Source: Synechococcus sp. UW105
Lineage (GTDB): Bacteria > Cyanobacteriota > Cyanobacteriia > PCC-6307 > Cyanobiaceae
DNA: 64,000 bases
Direction of reading: 5' to 3'
Assembly: GCF_900473935.1 (NCBI RefSeq)
Contig: NZ_UCNN01000019.1
Span: forward strand, 362,387-426,386
Under the pieces are notes generated by a model, which saw nothing but the letters and a program-made list of their open reading frames with translations, did not search any database and was not told where the DNA came from. How positions within the stretch are numbered: position 1 is the first letter of the stretch; each line of letters begins with the position of its first letter. A program made the position numbers and the translations under genes. Positions 1-8,270 of the stretch are shown in pieces.

Positions 1-40
1 CTTGGCTTCTGCGGTAACTCGATCAAGGCTCCGGGTGTTG

Positions 41-85
41 CCACGGCGCTTCCCTTGGCCCCATCGCCCATGGGAAGCGCCGTGG
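41..85. repeat. Perfect 14-bp inverted repeat (hairpin)
   Basis: CCACGGCGCTTCCC (41-54) is the exact reverse complement of 72-85, separated by a 17-nt loop. There is no T-run on either side, so it is not a standard intrinsic terminator. It lies 56 bp upstream of the first complete gene and may end a transcript arriving from outside the window. Nothing else could be assigned in bases 1-140. Confidence 0.6.
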
Positions 86-140
86 ATCTGGTCTCTTGTC
101 TGCTTGCTCAATCAAGCCTTTGCTGCGATGGAGGTCGGCG

Positions 141-1676
141 ATGACGCAAGAACGCACTGAGGTGATTGTGATTGGCAGCGGCATCGGCGGGCTGTGCTGT
201 GCGGCCCTATTGGCGAGGGCCGGTCATGAGGTACTGGTGCTGGAAGATCATGCAACTCCCGGTGGTGCAGCCCATGGTTTCAATCGTGCCGGTTATCACT
301 TCGAATCGGGCCCATCGTTATGGAGCGGTCTCAGTTGCTGGCCCAGCACCAATCCCCTGGCCCAGATTCTGCGGGCCCTTGATCAACCCCTTGATCTGAT
401 CACCTATCGCGATTGGGACGTGCTGTGTCCCGAAGGAGATCTGCGCATCGGTGTCGGCAGCAGCGGCTTCGAGCAGGTGGTGAAGAGTCTGCGTGGTGCT
501 CCGGTGCAAGCAGAGTGGCGAAACTTTGCCAAGGCCTTGCAACCGGTGGCTGCCGCCGCCGAGGCCCTTCCCTTGCTGGCCCTTCCCCCCGGGGCTGATG
601 CCATGGGAGCGTTGTTGCGGCGTGGTGGGCGCCTGCTTCCCCATCTACCGGCTCTGCGTCATCTGAACGGGGCGTTTGGTCCGCTGGTGGATCGCCATCT
701 CCAGGATCCGTTCCTACGCCATTGGGTGGATCTTCTTTGCTTCTTGATCAGTGGCATGCCGATGGGGCAAACAAATGCCGCAGCCATGGCCAGCTTGTTC
801 GCTCAGTGGTTTGAGCCGCAGGCTTGTCTGGATTACCCCAAGGGCGGTAGTGCCGCTGTCGTTCATGCACTGGTGGAGGGTCTGGTGCGGCACGGCGGTA
901 CGTTGCGCTGCCAGACCAGAGTGCGGCAGCTTTGTCTCGACGGCGACCGCGTCTGCGGCGTTCAACTCAGCAATGGCGATCGAATTGGTGCCGATGCTGT
1001 TGTGAGCAATGTCGATGCCTGGGGAACGGTGCAAATGTTGCCGGATGGGGCCGCCCGGCGCTGGCGCAAGCAGCTTGAGATGACCCCGGCTTGTGGTTCT
1101 TTCCTCCATCTTCATCTCGGCTTTGACGCCAGCGGCCTCGACCCCCTTCCCCTGCATCAGGTGTGGGTGGGCGATTGGAATCGACCGATTGATGCCGAGC
1201 AGAACACGGCCGTGTTCTCGATCCCCTCCGTGCTCGATCCGGCGATGGCACCTGACGGCCACCATGTCCTGCACGCCTACACCCCGGCGAGTGAGCCATG
1301 GCATCGCTGGGCCGAGTTGGAACGGGGGTCCGCTGCTTACAGAGCGCTTAAGCAGGAGCGTTGTCAGTTGTTTTGGTCAGTGTTGGAGCAGCGGATCCCC
1401 GATTTGCGCGATCGCTGCCATGTGGTGATGGAGGGCACACCGCTGACCCATCGTCATTATCTCAACGTGCATCAGGGGAGCTACGGACCTGCACTCTCTG
1501 CCGCGAAAGGGTTATTCCCAGGCGTCAACACTCCCCTCAAGCAATTGTGGCGTTGCGGTGCCAGTACGTTCCCGGGGATCGGCATCCCGCCTGTGGCAGC
1601 CAGTGGTGCGATGGCGGCCCATGCGATCGCTGGGCCGCGTGTCCAGCAGCAATTGCTAGACACGCTCGGGCTTTAA
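141..1676 (+). CDS. FAD-dependent oxidoreductase, CrtH (carotenoid isomerase)-like
   Basis: A 511-residue flavoprotein of the phytoene desaturase/carotenoid isomerase superfamily. The dinucleotide-binding motif GSGIGG is at residues 12-17, followed by the acidic residue ending strand beta-2 and by PGGAAHGF, typical of CrtISO/CrtH and plant CRTISO. The C-terminal stretch FPGIGIPPVAASGAMAA matches the FAD-closing motif of the family. Length fits CrtH (about 500 aa). I chose ATG 141 because GGAGG lies 6 nt upstream; a start further upstream at 96 has no such site. Family members isomerise poly-cis carotenoids such as prolycopene, but close paralogues of unknown substrate exist in cyanobacteria, so the specific reaction is inferred. 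Confidence 0.75.
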   Translation: MTQERTEVIVIGSGIGGLCCAALLARAGHEVLVLEDHATPGGAAHGFNRAGYHFESGPSLWSGLSCWPSTNPLAQILRALDQPLDLITYRDWDVLCPEGDLRIGVGSSGFEQVVKSLRGAPVQAEWRNFAKALQPVAAAAEALPLLALPPGADAMGALLRRGGRLLPHLPALRHLNGAFGPLVDRHLQDPFLRHWVDLLCFLISGMPMGQTNAAAMASLFAQWFEPQACLDYPKGGSAAVVHALVEGLVRHGGTLRCQTRVRQLCLDGDRVCGVQLSNGDRIGADAVVSNVDAWGTVQMLPDGAARRWRKQLEMTPACGSFLHLHLGFDASGLDPLPLHQVWVGDWNRPIDAEQNTAVFSIPSVLDPAMAPDGHHVLHAYTPASEPWHRWAELERGSAAYRALKQERCQLFWSVLEQRIPDLRDRCHVVMEGTPLTHRHYLNVHQGSYGPALSAAKGLFPGVNTPLKQLWRCGASTFPGIGIPPVAASGAMAAHAIAGPRVQQQLLDTLGL

Positions 1677-1685
1677 TCCGACGGC

Positions 1686-2057
1686 TCAATCGCCTGAACG
1701 GGATCTGGAACCGCCCAGGAGGGTCAAGGCACCGAGGCTGCCCAGCAAGACCCCGACCCCGGCTGAGATGGCCACGGAGAGAAGGGGCTTCTCCTTCACT
1801 GGCTGTTGCAGCTTCGGCCGCAGGGTTTCATCCAGTTCGTGCAGCTTGAGATCCAGTTTTTTCTGGAGCGGATCGATCGCATCGGCAACCTGGCGGCCCT
1901 GCTCACTCAGGATTTGACGCATCCGCGCCACGTTGAGTTGGCCTGTTCCCGCAGCCGCTTCGTTGCCGAGAGGGTCTGGCCTGGGTGGTGCGGCTACCCC
2001 TTCGTGTCTTGGCTCCTCCATGGTGTCGTCGTAGAGATGCTTGTCGATGGGAGCCAT
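1686..2057 (-). CDS. Small membrane-anchored protein with coiled-coil middle
   Basis: 123 residues, family not recognised. It starts polar and acidic with a Pro-rich stretch (about 20-35), continues with a charged, probably helical segment rich in Gln, Lys, Leu and Glu (about 40-85), and ends in one hydrophobic Gly/Leu-rich helix (about 90-115) and a basic tail. The layout resembles ElaB/DUF883-type tail-anchored proteins, but I see no specific motif. AGGAG is 8 nt upstream of the ATG. The gene is convergent with the CrtH-like gene, with 9 bp between stops. Confidence 0.7.
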   Translation of the reverse strand: MAPIDKHLYDDTMEEPRHEGVAAPPRPDPLGNEAAAGTGQLNVARMRQILSEQGRQVADAIDPLQKKLDLKLHELDETLRPKLQQPVKEKPLLSVAISAGVGVLLGSLGALTLLGGSRSRSGD

Positions 2058-2150
2058 GGCCTTGTCTCCTGGAACTTGATCCCGGGCTAGCCATGGTCAC
2101 TTCGTCTGCCAACGACTCTCATCATTGACATGGGCGTTTGGTCGTCACGG

Positions 2151-2798
2151 CTACTGCTTACTGGCCGTCACGGATAAGAAGGGATCCCCTTGCCCTCCCA
2201 GAAGTCCCATCATCCCGGTCGCCTTTGTCTCCTCGGCGATTCGGATCGGGTCGCTCCAGCCCTGTGCTGTCAGCACGTCGCAAACGTAATCAAGATGTCC
2301 ACGGTCATCAGCCTCGGTCCAAATCTGAGGGGCTTTGGTGAAGAACATTCGGTTGGAGAACGACACGATCACTTGGCCTCCAGGCCGCGTGATGCGAAGC
2401 AGCTCGGCGGCCACTGCTTCCGGGTATTGCAGGTACTGCCATCCCGCCACGATCAGGCTGGTGTCGATGAAGTTGTCCGGAAGTGGCAGGGTCTGTTCGA
2501 GGTTGAGGTTCTGCATCCAGTGACTGTCAAGTCGAGGATTGGCAGCCAGCTCCTGTCCGTTGAGGCCGTGGCCAATGACCCGCTCATAACGGATGTCGTC
2601 GGGGAGGTGGGAGACCCATGACGACATCAGATCCAGCAGGGTTGCCGTGGGGTGAAGCCGCTCTCGGTAGAGCTGGGTCAGGCGCTGCCGGAAGCCGGCA
2701 TCGAGGTGATGAACAAAGCGGGGATCGCGATAAAAGACCGCGTCGTCATCGCTGTCCAGCTTGATGCGCTGGGCCTGGGTCAGCACCTGGGATACCAA
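2151..2798 (-). CDS. SAM-dependent methyltransferase-like protein
   Basis: 215 residues resembling the Methyltransf_11 fold. Visible parts are a strand-loop LLDLMSSW near residue 55 (a weakened motif I), DTSLIVAGWQYLQYPE near 115 (motif IV-like) and LLRITRPGGQVIVSFSNRMF near 135, the usual 'L..GG..v.s.sN' motif. The lack of a classic GxGxG makes the cofactor or substrate uncertain. The start is TTG at 2798 with GAGGA 8 nt upstream. The gene runs divergently from nothing nearby; the Trp-rich small gene follows upstream on the same strand after a 24-bp gap. Confidence 0.65.
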   Translation of the reverse strand: MVSQVLTQAQRIKLDSDDDAVFYRDPRFVHHLDAGFRQRLTQLYRERLHPTATLLDLMSSWVSHLPDDIRYERVIGHGLNGQELAANPRLDSHWMQNLNLEQTLPLPDNFIDTSLIVAGWQYLQYPEAVAAELLRITRPGGQVIVSFSNRMFFTKAPQIWTEADDRGHLDYVCDVLTAQGWSDPIRIAEETKATGMMGLLGGQGDPFLSVTASKQ

Positions 2799-2822
2799 AG
2801 ACAGTCCTCACCGATCTGCGCA

Positions 2823-3116
2823 TCATTGCGAAGCTTTGGCGTTGTTGTGGCTGCTGGGATCAGCGTCGGCTTCAGGCCTCTCGGGCCTGGACGTTTCCAC
2901 TGTTTCTTGTGGGGGGATCTGTTGCCAGCCGCTGCTCCACTGCTCTCGGTCGCAAAGATCTCGCCAAGCAATTCGCCTGCGGGTGCTGGCGTCGAGAACA
3001 GCCTCAAGTTCCACCCACCGTTCGTTTCCACGCCCTCCCTGCATCACCAGGCGGAAATGGCGATAGCCCCCCACAGCCTCCTGGCTGGTCCACGCTTGTG
3101 CAGGTTTCCAACCCAT
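2823..3116 (-). CDS. TIGR02450-type Trp-rich small protein
   Basis: 97 residues with regularly spaced tryptophans in the first two thirds (MGWKPAQAW, ERWVELEAVLD, RIAWRDL, EQWSSGWQ). This matches the short Trp-rich family TIGR02450, found in cyanobacteria and proteobacteria and of unknown function. The last 25-30 residues are a Pro/Glu/Ser-rich tail that looks disordered. It diverges from the NAD(P)-binding gene at 3174 with 57 bp between the start codons, so both promoters must sit in or beyond that short gap. Confidence 0.65.
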   Translation of the reverse strand: MGWKPAQAWTSQEAVGGYRHFRLVMQGGRGNERWVELEAVLDASTRRRIAWRDLCDREQWSSGWQQIPPQETVETSRPERPEADADPSSHNNAKASQ

Positions 3117-3173
3117 GGCAACGCTGGCGGCGGTTGGTGTCGGCCGTTAGCGTCGCATCCCTGCCTGCAGACC

Positions 3174-3842
3174 ATGACGCTCAACGTTGCCATTAGCGGC
3201 GCTTCCGGCAAAACCGGGTATCGGATTGCTGAAGAAGTGCAGGCAAGGGGAGATCGACCGAGATTGTTGCTGCGGACTGATTCCAAGCTCCCCGCTTCGC
3301 TGTCGAGCTGCGATCAACACAGGTTGTCGTTGACGGATTCTTCAGCCCTGGATGCGGCCCTCTCCGGCGTGGATGCGCTTGTGATTGCCACAGGAGCTCG
3401 TCCTTCGATCGATCTCACCGGGCCGATGCGCGTGGATGCCTGGGGGGTTCAACGTCAGGTTGAGAGCTGCCTGCGGGTGGGTGTGCGTCGGGTGGTTTTA
3501 GTGAGCTCGCTTTGCACCGGTCGTTGGCGTCATCCCTTGAATTTGTTTGGCTTGATTCTGGTGTGGAAGCGCGTCGGCGAGCGGGTGCTTGAAACCAGCA
3601 GTCTTGACTGGACGGTGGTGCGACCTGGAGGCCTTTCGGAGCGCGAAGAAGGGATTGAGGCTGAAGGAATTCGCTATTCACCAGCTGATCAGCAGGACAG
3701 TGATTCGATCCCACGCCGTCTTGTGGCCCGCTGCTGTGTCGATGCGCTACACACGCCTGCCGCGATTGGCCGTGTGATCGAGGTGACGAGCGGCATAGAC
3801 CAGCCTTTGATCAGTCTGGATGAGGCGATTGCCACCTGGTGA
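3174..3842 (+). CDS. Atypical SDR / NAD(P)-binding protein (Ycf39-like)
   Basis: 222 residues. The N-terminus VAISGASGKTGYRIAEEV carries the GxxGxxG nucleotide-binding motif of atypical short-chain dehydrogenases (NmrA/Ycf39/HSCARG type). Further on are DALVIATGA, VVLVSSLCTG and WTVVRPGGL, the usual strand ends of this fold. The N-terminal ATG at 3174 immediately precedes the Rossmann strand, so it is preferred over in-frame extensions. Cyanobacterial relatives act around photosystem assembly or chlorophyll metabolism; the substrate here is unknown. Confidence 0.75.
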   Translation: MTLNVAISGASGKTGYRIAEEVQARGDRPRLLLRTDSKLPASLSSCDQHRLSLTDSSALDAALSGVDALVIATGARPSIDLTGPMRVDAWGVQRQVESCLRVGVRRVVLVSSLCTGRWRHPLNLFGLILVWKRVGERVLETSSLDWTVVRPGGLSEREEGIEAEGIRYSPADQQDSDSIPRRLVARCCVDALHTPAAIGRVIEVTSGIDQPLISLDEAIATW

Positions 3843-4202
3843 GGCTGACTCTTGGATGGCCATCCTTTGCGCTCTGAATGCTGAGCGGCAAAGAGGGGCG
3901 GTGGCTCCTCTCTTCATGATCGAAGACTGACTCATTTCTTCTAAATATTGCGAAGGTTATTGGGCTCTTCTCCAAGCCTCGGCAAGCTTTTTTTAATGAA
4001 ATTAGGCGCTGATGATGTCTGTGGCGTTTACAGGGTTTTGGGGATTCACAACGCTGCTTGCACCCTTGATGCACTGGCTTCGGTTTCACCCTTCAATGCT
4101 AGGGATTAGGGGTTAAAGAGGGCTGGATTGTTTTCGGTAAAGAGATAGGCTATGGAGATGGCGATAAGTCGCCATGAACCATCGAGGAAACGGCCGTTGA
4201 CC
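3843..4202. other. Intergenic region with a possible weak terminator
   Basis: AT-richer 360-bp gap with no convincing gene. At 3973-3995 AAGCCTCGGCAAGC forms a short stem followed by a run of seven T, which could end transcription of the NAD(P)-binding gene. Short in-frame ATGs near 4152 could extend the next gene, but I see no good ribosome site there. Confidence 0.4.
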
Positions 4203-4514
4203 ATGCAAATCACGCCAATTCTTCTTTTGCTTGCTGCTGGTTTTCTCCAGCTCTTTCAGTCGATATTCTGGCTTCTGATGAACTCCCTCCAGCCAGAAAT
4301 GGATTGGAAGCTAATGCACGTGATTGGTACTGTTGTGCCAAATGGATTGATTGTTTTGTTGGCCTTCATCGCGCTTGTGGTGTCGGTCATCGCGTTGGTG
4401 CGCCGACGCTACTCAAGTCAAGGCCTGGGCTTCGCCGTGACAGCGTTGTCGACCACAGTCTTTGTCAGTCATGCAGTATTTAGTGTGATCGCCATTATGA
4501 GTTTAATCCGGTAA
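4203..4514 (+). CDS. Small integral membrane protein
   Basis: 103 residues, family not recognised. Three to four hydrophobic segments can be seen: residues 3-22, about 43-65 followed by a basic RRRY cluster, and 75-100. A start at ATG 4152 would add 17 polar residues; the ATG at 4203 leads straight into the first membrane helix and AGGAAA lies 13 nt upstream. It is a single-gene unit followed by an intrinsic terminator at 4554. Confidence 0.6.
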   Translation: MQITPILLLLAAGFLQLFQSIFWLLMNSLQPEMDWKLMHVIGTVVPNGLIVLLAFIALVVSVIALVRRRYSSQGLGFAVTALSTTVFVSHAVFSVIAIMSLIR

Positions 4515-4553
4515 TCCAGTGCTGAGCTTGGTGATGCATCGTCGATGCTTCTG

Positions 4554-4579
4554 GCACAGCTTTACGCTGTGCTTGTTTT
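4554..4579 (+). terminator. Intrinsic terminator
   Basis: GCACAGC (4554-4560), loop TTTAC, GCTGTGC (4566-4572), then TTGTTTT. It fits termination of the small membrane protein gene that ends at 4514. Confidence 0.65.
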
Positions 4580-4726
4580 GATTGCGCCTGGTTGGCTTGA
4601 TGATTGCCTTTGTCTCGTCGCTTTTGTTGTCTGCAAGTAGCAGGATTGATGGCTGTCATTGTATCTGAGGTGTCGAGGGTTGGTCTTCAGAATGCGGCCT
4701 TCGCTTGGTCAAGGCTGTTCCGTTCT

Positions 4727-5134
4727 TCAGCTCAGTGCTTCAGCCATCGCGTCAAGACGTCGGGCGTTGACGCCAAGGTCTGAGTCTCCGAGTCGTGATT
4801 CTGATCGAGCCTCGATGAGGCCTCGTGAGTTGTCGGCATGCACTTCAATGTCATCCACAAAGCCAAACAGGCTGCTGCTTGCTGTGGCATGCAAATAGCC
4901 CAACTCGGAGTCAGTCGTGACCACGATTGTGCGTGGAGTTGTCTGCAGGTTGTGCTCCAGGGCTGCGAACGCCGCTGTGGTGTCGTTCACGGGCCATTGT
5001 CTCTGGGCACAGTGAGCTGGGCTTGGGCATGGCCGCAGGCTGTCTCCCTGGAGGCCTAGATCCGCAGGAACAGGTCCAACCAGGTGCAGTAGGGCCAGAA
5101 GCCAGGGCAGGGTGATGGCAAGCAGAGCGGTCAT
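4727..5134 (-). CDS. DUF1499 family protein, exported or lipid-anchored
   Basis: 135 residues. An N-terminal hydrophobic stretch (about 3-22) is a signal or anchor. The rest matches DUF1499: CPSPAHCAQ (the usual 'CP.SPN.C' motif), an FAAL..L segment, the central TIVVTTDSELGYLHATASSSLFGFVDDIEVHAD ridge (described by its parts TIVVTTDS, YLHATASS and FGFVDDIE), and a final RSESRLGDSDLGVNARR. The SRxGxSDxGxNxxR signature is typical. Function is unknown; plant members are thylakoid proteins. It diverges from the peroxiredoxin-like gene with only 11 bp between starts. Confidence 0.8.
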   Translation of the reverse strand: MTALLAITLPWLLALLHLVGPVPADLGLQGDSLRPCPSPAHCAQRQWPVNDTTAAFAALEHNLQTTPRTIVVTTDSELGYLHATASSSLFGFVDDIEVHADNSRGLIEARSESRLGDSDLGVNARRLDAMAEALS

Positions 5135-5145
5135 CGCTGTCGGTC

Positions 5146-5880
5146 TTGAACTGGATCGGCGATCATGCCTGGATTCGATCACCGGTGGGGATGCAGGCAC
5201 CTCAAGCATTACTGAAGCGGTTGGCGCTGGTCGAGGGCATGGAGCCAGGCAGCCGCAGGCTTGTGATTGTCTTTGGCCAGCTTGGCGACTTTGATTCGAT
5301 TGAGTACGCCCAGGCTCTCGTTCCTCTGTTGCCTTTATTGCATCAGTCAGGGCTGAACCTGTTGGCCATCGGCATCGGTGATCAGGGCAGTGCTGACCGT
5401 TTTTGTTCCTACACCAAGCTGCCACGCACCCATCTTCAGGTGGATGCTGACAACTGTCTGCATGGACAGCTAGGGCTTTATGCAGGCCTCCAGGTGCCTG
5501 GCGGTGCATGGCCCAACTTGCTGATGATGTGCGCCGGCATTGGTTCCCCAGGCACGTTGGCGGAGGTGGTGCGGGGTTATACAGGCGATCGTTCTGCCCC
5601 CCAGCGCTTGGCCACCCCACTGTTCCGCTTGGCGGGTGGTGAGGGATTTCAGCGGCCCTTTGAGCTCGCCAGTGTTCGCTTGCAGAACATGGTCGAGGTG
5701 CTTGGTCAATGGCGCACCTACGTCCCTTCTGATGATTGGCTCACTCAGCGTGGTGGAACCTTCCTGCTCGATGGTGACGACAGCGTGCTTTATGAGCATC
5801 GTGATCGGGGCATCCTCGGCTTCTCGGAAACGATGGCGAGGCCGCTGCAGTTTTTGGAGCCCTTTCTGGCGCAGGCTTGA
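5146..5880 (+). CDS. Peroxiredoxin-like (AhpC/TSA-2 type) family protein
   Basis: 244 residues resembling the PRXL2/AhpC-TSA_2 family of thioredoxin-fold proteins in cyanobacteria. LVIVFGQLGDFDSIEYAQ (about 40-57) sits where peroxiredoxins have their FxCxxC region, but no paired cysteines are visible; the only cysteines nearby are in RFCSY and DNCLH. So a classic redox CxxC is missing. LYEHRDRGILGF near the C-terminus is typical of the family. The start at TTG 5146 is the first in frame; a GTG at 5185 is an alternative. Confidence 0.65.
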   Translation: MNWIGDHAWIRSPVGMQAPQALLKRLALVEGMEPGSRRLVIVFGQLGDFDSIEYAQALVPLLPLLHQSGLNLLAIGIGDQGSADRFCSYTKLPRTHLQVDADNCLHGQLGLYAGLQVPGGAWPNLLMMCAGIGSPGTLAEVVRGYTGDRSAPQRLATPLFRLAGGEGFQRPFELASVRLQNMVEVLGQWRTYVPSDDWLTQRGGTFLLDGDDSVLYEHRDRGILGFSETMARPLQFLEPFLAQA

Positions 5881-5898
5881 AGGCTGACGCACACTCGC

Positions 5899-6870
5899 TC
5901 AGCTCCAGCGGACGGGATCGCGGCAATCATGGTGGATCAGATGATCGAACTGGTCCCCGAGTAGATCGCGACTGATGGTCAGACAGATGGTGTTCAGCGG
6001 AAGCGAGAAACTGCTGCCGTCAGCATCGAAAGGGCCTTCCACATAGGCACCAATTCGTTCTGCCATCAGAAAGCAAGTGAAGATGGCAACGCCAATCAGG
6101 ATGCTCGGCCAGCCACTTCCCTGGCGGTGAAACTCCACCAACACCTCCCAACCAAAGACCCAGTTGATCAGGCGCACAAACACGTCATAGGACGCTGGTA
6201 GTGGAGTATTGCGGATGCGCTCTAGCCCCCCAATCGCATCGGTACAGGCGTTGGCCACCGTCATCAACTGTTGGCGACCCCAGCCATCGATCCATCCCTC
6301 TTGATGCAGGCTTTGCACAGCTTTGGCTCGGGTCTCCGACAACTCACGCAGCGTGGCTGTGGTCGGCAGCCTGAGCTTTGCGAGCAGCCCATCCTGTAGA
6401 TGCCTCAGGTCCCTATGCCAGAAGTTGCGCAGCTGGAAGTTGAGCTGCCACACCATTGCCACCTGCAGCGTGAGCAGTTTCTGTCCGTTTTGGGATCGAA
6501 GTTGCTGACGGCTTAGTAAGGACGTCAGGTTGTCATTCCAGTTGCGGCTGTGATTGACGACTGATCCCCAGAGTTTGCGGGCTTCCCACCAACGATTGAT
6601 CGCCTGGGTATTGCGGAAGCCGATGAAGATCGACACAGCAATGCCCAACGTGCGAATGAAGCTTTCGCTTTGAAACCATTCATCTGGCAACAGGTTGCTC
6701 AGTACGAGGCCACAGAACCCCAGCAACAGCAGCAGATCGAAGCGCATGCGCCAGAGCAGCTGGGCCAGCACCATCGAGTAATCACGGCGGCGTGTTTTGG
6801 GTGGATCGCCGTACGGTCCCTCATCAACTCGCATGGATTGGCGCGACGTGTCCGCTGGTTGGTTGGCCAT
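5899..6870 (-). CDS. Bestrophin-family (UPF0187) ion channel
   Basis: 323 residues, the usual length for bacterial bestrophins. After a polar N-terminus come a first membrane pair (about 45-90), the conserved FRNTQAINRWWEARKLWGSVVN block (seen as FRNTQAINRWWEAR and LWGSVVNHSRNW), then a C-terminal pair of helices with EPFDADGSSFSLPLNT-type ending (EGPFDADGS, LPLNTIC). Bestrophins are chloride/bicarbonate channels; cyanobacterial and thylakoid members may move bicarbonate or chloride. The start at 6870 makes a 47-nt overlap with the upstream gene; an ATG at 6834 would cut that to 11 nt. Confidence 0.85.
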   Translation of the reverse strand: MANQPADTSRQSMRVDEGPYGDPPKTRRRDYSMVLAQLLWRMRFDLLLLLGFCGLVLSNLLPDEWFQSESFIRTLGIAVSIFIGFRNTQAINRWWEARKLWGSVVNHSRNWNDNLTSLLSRQQLRSQNGQKLLTLQVAMVWQLNFQLRNFWHRDLRHLQDGLLAKLRLPTTATLRELSETRAKAVQSLHQEGWIDGWGRQQLMTVANACTDAIGGLERIRNTPLPASYDVFVRLINWVFGWEVLVEFHRQGSGWPSILIGVAIFTCFLMAERIGAYVEGPFDADGSSFSLPLNTICLTISRDLLGDQFDHLIHHDCRDPVRWS

Positions 6871-7354
6871 TGTCCATCTTCTGATCCAGGCTCCAGAGCG
6901 CGAGGCCACCCCCACGGCCCCTTGCTGCCAACCAGCCATTGGTGTCGCGGTTGATCAATGCAAAGAAGGGGCGTCGACCTGGTGCAGGTGCGTCGAGGCT
7001 GCGCTGGATGACCGGGCGATCCCAGGCGTGCAACTCCAAGCGGTTGAAGCTAAAGGTCAGTAAGGGGCGTGGCCCTTCCAGCGCCCCCTCTCCCTCGAAG
7101 CGCAGTTCGAACGGTCCAAGCCTGACCGCATTTCTGATCTGGAGGCATTGTGACGACACCGCCGTGATGTCCAGCCTGGCCTGGAGACCCCGCAGGCTCC
7201 AGTTGCTCAGAGCCGCCGTCTTGATGCTTCCTTTTGGCCAAACGTTCTGCAGCATCCAGCGGCCATCAAGGTCTTCTGCCTTAATGCTTGTGCCGTGCTG
7301 ACGAACGTGGCGCTCCATCGCAAGGAGCGTCTGAGCATCGTGCCGAGTCATCAC
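6824..7354 (-). CDS. PAP/fibrillin-like conserved protein
   Basis: 176 residues. GRWMLQNVWPKG (about 31-42), a middle TFSFNRLELHAW and the end NGWLAARGRGGGLALW resemble the plastid-lipid-associated (fibrillin/PAP) family of cyanobacteria and plastids, beta-barrel proteins linked to thylakoid lipid or plastoglobule processes. I am not certain of the family. The gene runs into the bestrophin gene, overlapping its start, so the pair is probably co-transcribed. No clear ribosome site was found at 7354; 7318 is another ATG. The 280 bp upstream (7355-7635) hold no gene I can support. Confidence 0.55.
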   Translation of the reverse strand: MMTRHDAQTLLAMERHVRQHGTSIKAEDLDGRWMLQNVWPKGSIKTAALSNWSLRGLQARLDITAVSSQCLQIRNAVRLGPFELRFEGEGALEGPRPLLTFSFNRLELHAWDRPVIQRSLDAPAPGRRPFFALINRDTNGWLAARGRGGGLALWSLDQKMDNGQPTSGHVAPIHAS

Positions 7355-7635
7355 TGCAGAAGAAGGGCCATGGCCGCGATCATGCCTCGTCCTCCTGAGC
7401 TGGCATGCATCCAGCTGGACAGAATGGTCAGCATTTGCTGTCTACCACTTGTATTTCTCGCTTTTGACTTGACCAGTCAAGAACCAGATAAATGGCGCCC
7501 AGATCGCGATAGAACGAGCAAAGCGGTTGCAGAAAGTTGTTCCGCATCTCTGCAACCCCTGGCACCTAGTTGTGAGAACGAAGTGGGCTGAGCGGAAGGT
7601 CCTGGCTAGTAAGTGACTCAGACCCTTAGACCGCT

Positions 7636-7884
7636 ATGACCAACGCTCGTGATTTGATTAATGCCCATCTGTATCCAGTGCTGGCAACACTAGGCACAAT
7701 TTTTTTGGGTATCGGGATGGTTAATGCCATCCAGATCAATCAGAAGATGGGATCAATTGAAACAGAAGCGAACTATTTTAACCACTGCATGAAGCATCAT
7801 ATTGAAGAAAATCCTAAATATCTGTTGGACGAGATTGTTGTTCACTGCAATGGCAGTTATAGAGAGCCTAAGACCTCTTTGTAA
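7636..7884 (+). CDS. Small conserved membrane protein
   Basis: 82 residues: a short polar start, one clear membrane helix (about 13-32, LATLGTIFLGIGMVNAIQI), then a soluble tail with Cys at 52 and 71. I do not know a family name. It is the first gene of a lower-GC patch reaching to about 9.5 kb that encodes several very short hydrophobic proteins. Confidence 0.6.
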   Translation: MTNARDLINAHLYPVLATLGTIFLGIGMVNAIQINQKMGSIETEANYFNHCMKHHIEENPKYLLDEIVVHCNGSYREPKTSL

Positions 7885-7971
7885 GCGAAAGGTCTTGGCC
7901 GGAAAAATAAATAAGCGGTGGGCAAGTCTTTTGCCTATGATGAATGACGTTTAAAGCTTCCAATCAAGTCT

Positions 7972-8139
7972 ATGCTGGACTTAGTGCCAAGCTATTATCT
8001 TGTCTTTCTTGCTCTTGGGCTTGCTGCGATCGTGGTCGTGCTCGTCTACTCATTTACCCGCACAACAAACTATGAGGTGCAAGAGCGTATGAAGAGAGCG
8101 CAGCAAAGGCGAGAACGGCTCAACAACGACAACAATTAG
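7972..8139 (+). CDS. 55-residue single-helix membrane protein
   Basis: The reading frame starts at ATG 7972 and ends with TAG at 8137-8139. The product begins MLDLVPSYYL, has one membrane helix (about 9-29, rich in Leu, Val, Ala) and a strongly basic tail (KRAQQRRERL). This layout is typical of small thylakoid or photosystem-associated subunits, but it matches none that I know (not PsbY, PsbN or Psb30). The clean helix plus positive-inside tail makes coding likely. Confidence 0.5.
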   Translation: MLDLVPSYYLVFLALGLAAIVVVLVYSFTRTTNYEVQERMKRAQQRRERLNNDNN

Positions 8140-8192
8140 CTCTATGCGGAATCAATTCGATAGGTATCTCTCTCTATTTAAAGCCCGTTGCC

Positions 8193-8216
8193 CTTCTTCT
8201 TCTTCTTCTTCTTCTT
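8193..8216. repeat. (CTT)8 microsatellite
   Basis: Eight perfect CTT units at 8193-8216. In frame with the downstream coding region they encode eight leucines, the core of what looks like a lipoprotein signal peptide. A (TC)4 run lies just upstream at 8168-8175. See the finding on this locus. Confidence 0.8.
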
Positions 8217-8270
8217 CTGGTCGGTTTGATTGGATGCAATGGATGCCGCTACCAAGCGGAGGCTGAACCT